Assembly (NCBI GenBank): GCA_029204225.1
Contig: CM055107.1
Location: forward strand, 19,773,997 to 19,837,996
DNA length: 64,000 bases
Direction: 5' to 3'
Source: Diphasiastrum complanatum
Taxonomy: Eukaryota > Streptophyta > Lycopodiopsida > Lycopodiales > Lycopodiaceae
Position numbers and translations under genes: made by a program. Below are positions 59,917 to 64,000 of the stretch, in pieces. Numbering within the stretch: position 1 is the stretch's first letter; each line of letters opens with the position of its first letter. The notes below the pieces were generated by a model, which worked only from the letters and a program-made list of their open reading frames with translations, was not told the origin of the DNA and searched no databases.

Positions 59917-60379
59917 TCCGACATGATTACTACATTCATAAACATACAATACATTACAATAAACCCTAATATATTGAAATGAAGTAAAAAAGAAAATCGA
60001 TTACAGAATTTTAATGCTGCATATTTTTCATACTTGTGTTATCAAAGGAGGAGAGATATGTGTGTAGAGCTCGAGCCTGCACCAAGATGCTAAAGAATCA
60101 TATAAGCGACAATGTATAAGAATAGTACTATCCAAAAATTAAAACATTAGAATCATACAATAATTCTATGTTATTTGTGTTTTGTACTTGTGCATATATG
60201 TAGTTTATCACAACGAGATGAATTACATTCAGATTTGTCTAGCGATGAAGACAAACTCAAGTTAACAGGGTAAGTAGTAAACATGCATGTTTTCTTGTTC
60301 CTAAAAAATCTGTTATTATAAGTTAAAATATTGTACTAAAGTGACACGTACTTGATTTTAATTTCTCGTAGAGAAATTA

Positions 60380-61325
60380 TTTTCTAAATAAAATATGGTG
60401 CACATGCGTCAAGTGTGATGGGCAAAAGATGCGTGAAAGACGCATTGTTGAAAATCATTTGTGGAAGTTTGGACGAAAAGAAGAAGATCTACCATCGAAT
60501 TTGGAAGACGTTGAGGTTTGTTAATTTTATATGATTGTTTTTTATTATAATCTTCATCAATCTATATATGTCACTTATGGAAGTTGTTTCATGTGCGTAG
60601 CCAATACATCGAATTTCCACGGAGTTGATCCATTCGTGTTTAGTTACAATCAACATCAAGTTTTGATAAACATGAGAAAACAATGAATGAAACAAATTAA
60701 AGAGGCAAACACAATTGGAAAAGAGAATAATCAACTTGATTCTAATGATTATGATGATGAGGTGCAACACGATGAAGCAATGCACAACATGTTTGAATCT
60801 TACTTTGAAACAAATGAGAATGATGATATGCATGCATCTTCTAATAAAAACGGAGATCACGAACAATTTGAGATGGATGAAGACAAGATTCTATTGCGCA
60901 AGGATACAGACACTCCTCTATATCCTGGAGCATCCATTTCAAGACTAGCTACGTCAATTCTTATTCTAAACTTTCAAGCAATATACAAATGGAGTGATCG
61001 TAGTGTGACATCTTTATTTGGGTACTTAACGCATAACACAACTATTATACTTTATAGCGTATTTACATTAAGTTAATTTTTTTTCTTTTCTAACAACTCA
61101 CATTGCTCTTTTTTTAGGTTGTTGCATCGAATACTTCCGAAAGAAAATGTGATACCTAAAACATGAAAAGAAGCACGAGAGATGATGACCGCACTTGGAA
61201 TGGATTATGACACAATACATGCATGTCCAGAAGACCATGTTCTTTATAGAGGTGAGCATTCAGAAAAGCTTCAATGTCCAGTGTGTAACGCTTCACGTTT
61301 TCGAGATGACGCACAAAGGGGATAA
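60380..61325 (+). pseudogene. CACTA transposase (TNP2-like), N-terminal part
   Basis: It begins with the transposase-associated domain (WCTCVKCDGQKMRERRIVEN and HLWKFGR, about 60396-60475), then an acidic linker (60687-60890), then the TNP2 start: DTDTPLYPGASISRLATSIL, NFQAIYKWSDRSVTSLFGYL. After a likely intron (about 61025-61119) comes LLHRILPKENVIPKT, EAREMMTALGMDYDTIHACP, HVLYRGEHSEKLQCPVCNAS. These match the family's PLYPG, KxxxGWSD, LGMxYxxIHACP and CPxC blocks in order. A stop interrupts it near 61164, and the protein ends before its catalytic core at the CT repeat. Confidence 0.85.
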
Positions 61326-61368
61326 AGTGCCATGAAAAGTGTTACGATATTTTCCAATTATCCCACGA

Positions 61369-61542
<174 letters not shown>

Positions 61543-61696
61543 TATTTAAAAAAAAATGACTCCAAAATCTTTCAATATCTTCAACCATACATCTACACTT
61601 CACCTTTTCTCTCTCTTTCTCTCTCACAAATTACAAATCTAATAATCCTAAATCTACTATCCTAAATAATAGCTAATAATCTATTACAAGACAAAG

Positions 61697-61785
61697 GCCA
61701 GGAGAATAAAGTATGTCGCTTGAAGAAAGCGCTTTATGGTCTTAAACAAGCAACATGTGCATGGTATAGCAGGATTGATAATCAT
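61697..61785 (+). pseudogene. Copia RT fragment
   Basis: [20 protein letters not shown] and CAWYSRID match the RT block after the catalytic palm start. It is joined directly to the 3-prime LTR, so YVDD and RNase H are deleted. Confidence 0.8.
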
Positions 61786-62033
61786 TGTGCTACTGTACTG
61801 CGGGTCCTATCAGTTGATAAGGATTAGTTGGCCTCACCACGAGGCAAGTCGATGGGACACACGTCCCGCCAATGACAACCTGGGTCATGCATGGGTTGCC
61901 TGAGTGAACAACTATATGTCTAGTGTAATTTCATTTTGAGAAATACAGTTGCTATGTGAGCTTGTTGTAGAGAGTATTTTCTATCTATGTTATTGTGTAG
62001 CATAATTTGTGTTCCTGTTCGAAGCAAATTCTA
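61786..62033 (+). mobile_element. 3-prime LTR of the nested Copia (248 bp)
   Basis: Same length and ends as 54424-54671. Differences are mostly transitions (for example TGTGGG to TGCGGG), which fits an old insertion. Confidence 0.85.
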
Positions 62034-63229
62034 AGTCATTTTAATACAATGAAGGGCTAGTTTGAACCTCTTCTTGTATTTAGTGGATTCTTGAGGGTGG
62101 ATAGGCTCTTCCTCATCCCCACTCACGATATCCATAAAGTATTGCATTTCAAGGATTGATTTCATTTTGTTTTCCAAATTGAATAGTTCAGATCTTCCCT
62201 TTGGAATTGCCTTCGTCCGATACCATAGGTTCTTCCTCTAGGAAAACCATTGACTTTCTAATCAATCATCCAAAAATCAATTTTTGAGATTGCTCAGACA
62301 ACTTTCCAAATCAGAACTATGTGAAGCTCTTGGGACTTGTCACAAAATTCCAACTTGCATAGTACAAATTCCAAGTCATGTTTACTATCTAATTTGTTCA
62401 ACCTATCACTAGGATCCAAAAGATAAGCATTTATGGATGCCATCCTCCTCTAAACAAGAGCTTGATCTCTAAGAATGGATACACAATAGAAAAGATGCAA
62501 GTACTAGCTATCCCACTATCTAGAAACTTGAGAATGATCAACAAATTAATTCTCAACCGGATGCTACTTGATCTTGAGCTCAATCAATTCTATTGAAAAA
62601 AATACAAGTAGTAACTAGCTTGCTTGATGTAGAAATTGACCCAAATTGATTGAGTCCTTGATCTGAACTCCACAAGGCTTTTAAATATCCAATCAACTTG
62701 AGAAAAGATGATCTAAATGCAATAAATGCCACTCTAAGTTACTCTTATTAAATCAGGTTGAACCTTTATGCAAGAATCAAAACAATCTACTTTCCAAGCA
62801 CAAGCTAAAAAGATCACAATTTTGACAAAAAAAAAATTGATCTTAATGATGAGTAAGTACAAAATGCTTTGGACTGAACCTAAATGACTCTTAGGAGGTC
62901 TCTCATACACGTGAGAAAAATCTAAATCATCTCTTATACCTCTCCAATGCTTGAATGCTACTCCTCGAGATTGTCTCCAAAACTCGCTTTGAATCAAATG
63001 TAAGGAAGAAAGCCAAATTTGCTAACTTGATCTTGTAGATGAGAAATGACTTGAACTTGGTTTTATAAGCTTAAACACCTTTGGATCAGATCCTACAAAA
63101 ATTTAATTTGATTAATAATGGAGATACAAATCATAGACAATCATAAAGAATCAATCAATGCTTGAATTGGTCCAAAATCTATGATGCTAGTGAATCAAAT
63201 TGCAAGAATCTAGCTCATTTCATGACAAG
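62034..63229 (-). other. Leader or internal start of a minus-strand LTR element, no recognisable protein
   Basis: This lies inward of the minus-strand primer-binding site, where gag is expected, but no gag motif was found in any frame. An 87-codon minus frame (62734-62997) has no known domain. Confidence 0.4.
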
Positions 63230-63241
63230 GCTCTGATACCA
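63230..63241 (-). other. Primer-binding site (minus strand)
   Basis: GCTCTGATACCA on the plus strand is the exact complement of TGGTATCAGAGC. Confidence 0.8.
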
Positions 63242-64000
63242 TGTTGAAAAATACAGCAAAAATACTCCAATAAACTTGTGAAATGGTGGAGGAAGCACCT
63301 GAATAGATCCAATACCAAAAACATCATCCAATTTAGTGTTTACTAGCTTTCCCTCCACTATAAGGCTCCAATTTTTGCAATTCCCTTCACATGTGTGAGT
63401 GCATGGCCTACCACAGGCAGAGAACAGTACCTCAACTCTCAAATCAATCCCACAAATTCAAAGAACCAATTGCAAATGGCAAATATCAAGCATAGAGATC
63501 AACAACAACAATGATAGAAGGAAAACCAAATTTTTACTCATAAATTGATGGAGACAAAATCACATATTGAAACATGAGTAGCTCGGATCTGAGAATTTTA
63601 GGGCTTCTCTACACTCATCATGAACTAACCCTAACATGCAAGCTAATAGGTCACTTGATCCACGCTAATTGGGGATCCAAAAACAATATAAAAATTGCTA
63701 TTTTTGGCTCCTACTTTTTCACTAGCCTATCTATGTACATTTTGGCCTTATTTCAAAGGTGCCATCACAATGTAGAATGAATAATAAAGTTCTTGAAAAG
63801 GATCCTATGCTATTTGGCACGTGTGACATCCAACAACATGGCTATCTTACCAATCACAAGTCATATGACCAAAATTGGTTCAAACTAGCTTGTGCATTTT
63901 TAACATTTTTGTCCTTCCTTGATATGTCTTCATTATGAAAAGCAATGAATGAGCCTCCATCTCTATCTTGCCATAAAATGTCATCAACCTTTGATGACTT
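63242..64000 (-). mobile_element. 5-prime LTR of a minus-strand Copia-type element, runs off the window
   Basis: It begins TGTTGAAAAATACAGC right beside the primer-binding site. It includes the repeat shared with 50.7-51.15 kb. Its far end lies outside the window. Confidence 0.6.

Noticed and set aside
61025-61119. Stop codons ending the CACTA transposase at 61076
   Set aside because: The TNP2 blocks continue in order after this stretch, which has plausible splice signals, so it is treated as an intron rather than a truncation.

Overview
The window looks like part of a large, repeat-choked land-plant nuclear genome. The evidence is GT-AG introns, a four-exon cell-wall xyloglucan endotransglucosylase/hydrolase (XTH) gene, plant-type Copia and Gypsy LTR retrotransposons primed by initiator-methionine tRNA (TGGTATCAGAGC), and Mutator-like and CACTA transposons. 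The lineage cannot be fixed from sequence alone; a non-flowering plant is possible. Almost every mobile-element reading frame is broken by stops, frameshifts or deletions, so this is old, nested heterochromatin rather than a gene-rich region.

Layout. 1-2640 is an A-rich degenerate repeat domain with many CGGATGCAA-type motifs. 2650-4900 holds retroelement scraps. 4900-6720 is a decayed Gypsy-associated repeat whose inverted relative lies at about 41.2-42.85 kb. 6793-13000 carries two minus-strand Copia elements back to back. A compound TA/GA microsatellite lies at 13.1 kb. 13.85-15.7 kb is a minus-strand Gypsy (gag, protease, RT). 16801-18150 is the one clearly intact host gene, an XTH of 302 residues. 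It is followed by a long foldback element (18.7-20.8 kb).

21.8-27.4 kb is the most unusual part. It holds a coiled-coil protein gene, an unrecognised conserved gene, a promoter-like block with five CACGTG motifs, a histone H3/CENH3-like domain carrying a long C-terminal extension, a decayed Ulp1-type protease remnant, and a minus-strand two-exon gene of unknown function. A decayed Copia follows (27.47-31.52 kb). Next comes a partial duplicate of the Gypsy-XTH locus (31.5-36.7 kb), in which XTH exon 1 is kept in place but the end of exon 4, with its neighbouring foldback element, is inverted.

36.7-38.6 kb is Gypsy debris. 40.4-41.0 kb repeats the start of the coiled-coil module. 43.59 kb is a Gypsy 3-prime LTR start. 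44.2-48.7 kb is a Mutator-like element with a coiled-coil gene, a transposase and a second copy of the unrecognised conserved domain. 50-54 kb holds Copia gag fragments and dispersed repeats. 54424-62033 is a Copia element bounded by two 248-bp LTRs and split by a truncated CACTA transposon. The right edge is the start of a minus-strand Copia-type element.

How the parts relate. The XTH is a secreted wall-remodelling enzyme and is unrelated to its neighbours. The coiled-coil and unknown conserved genes occur together at two loci, one of them with a Mutator-like transposase, so they are probably transposon accessory genes. The H3-like and Ulp1-like pieces may belong to the same kind of cargo.
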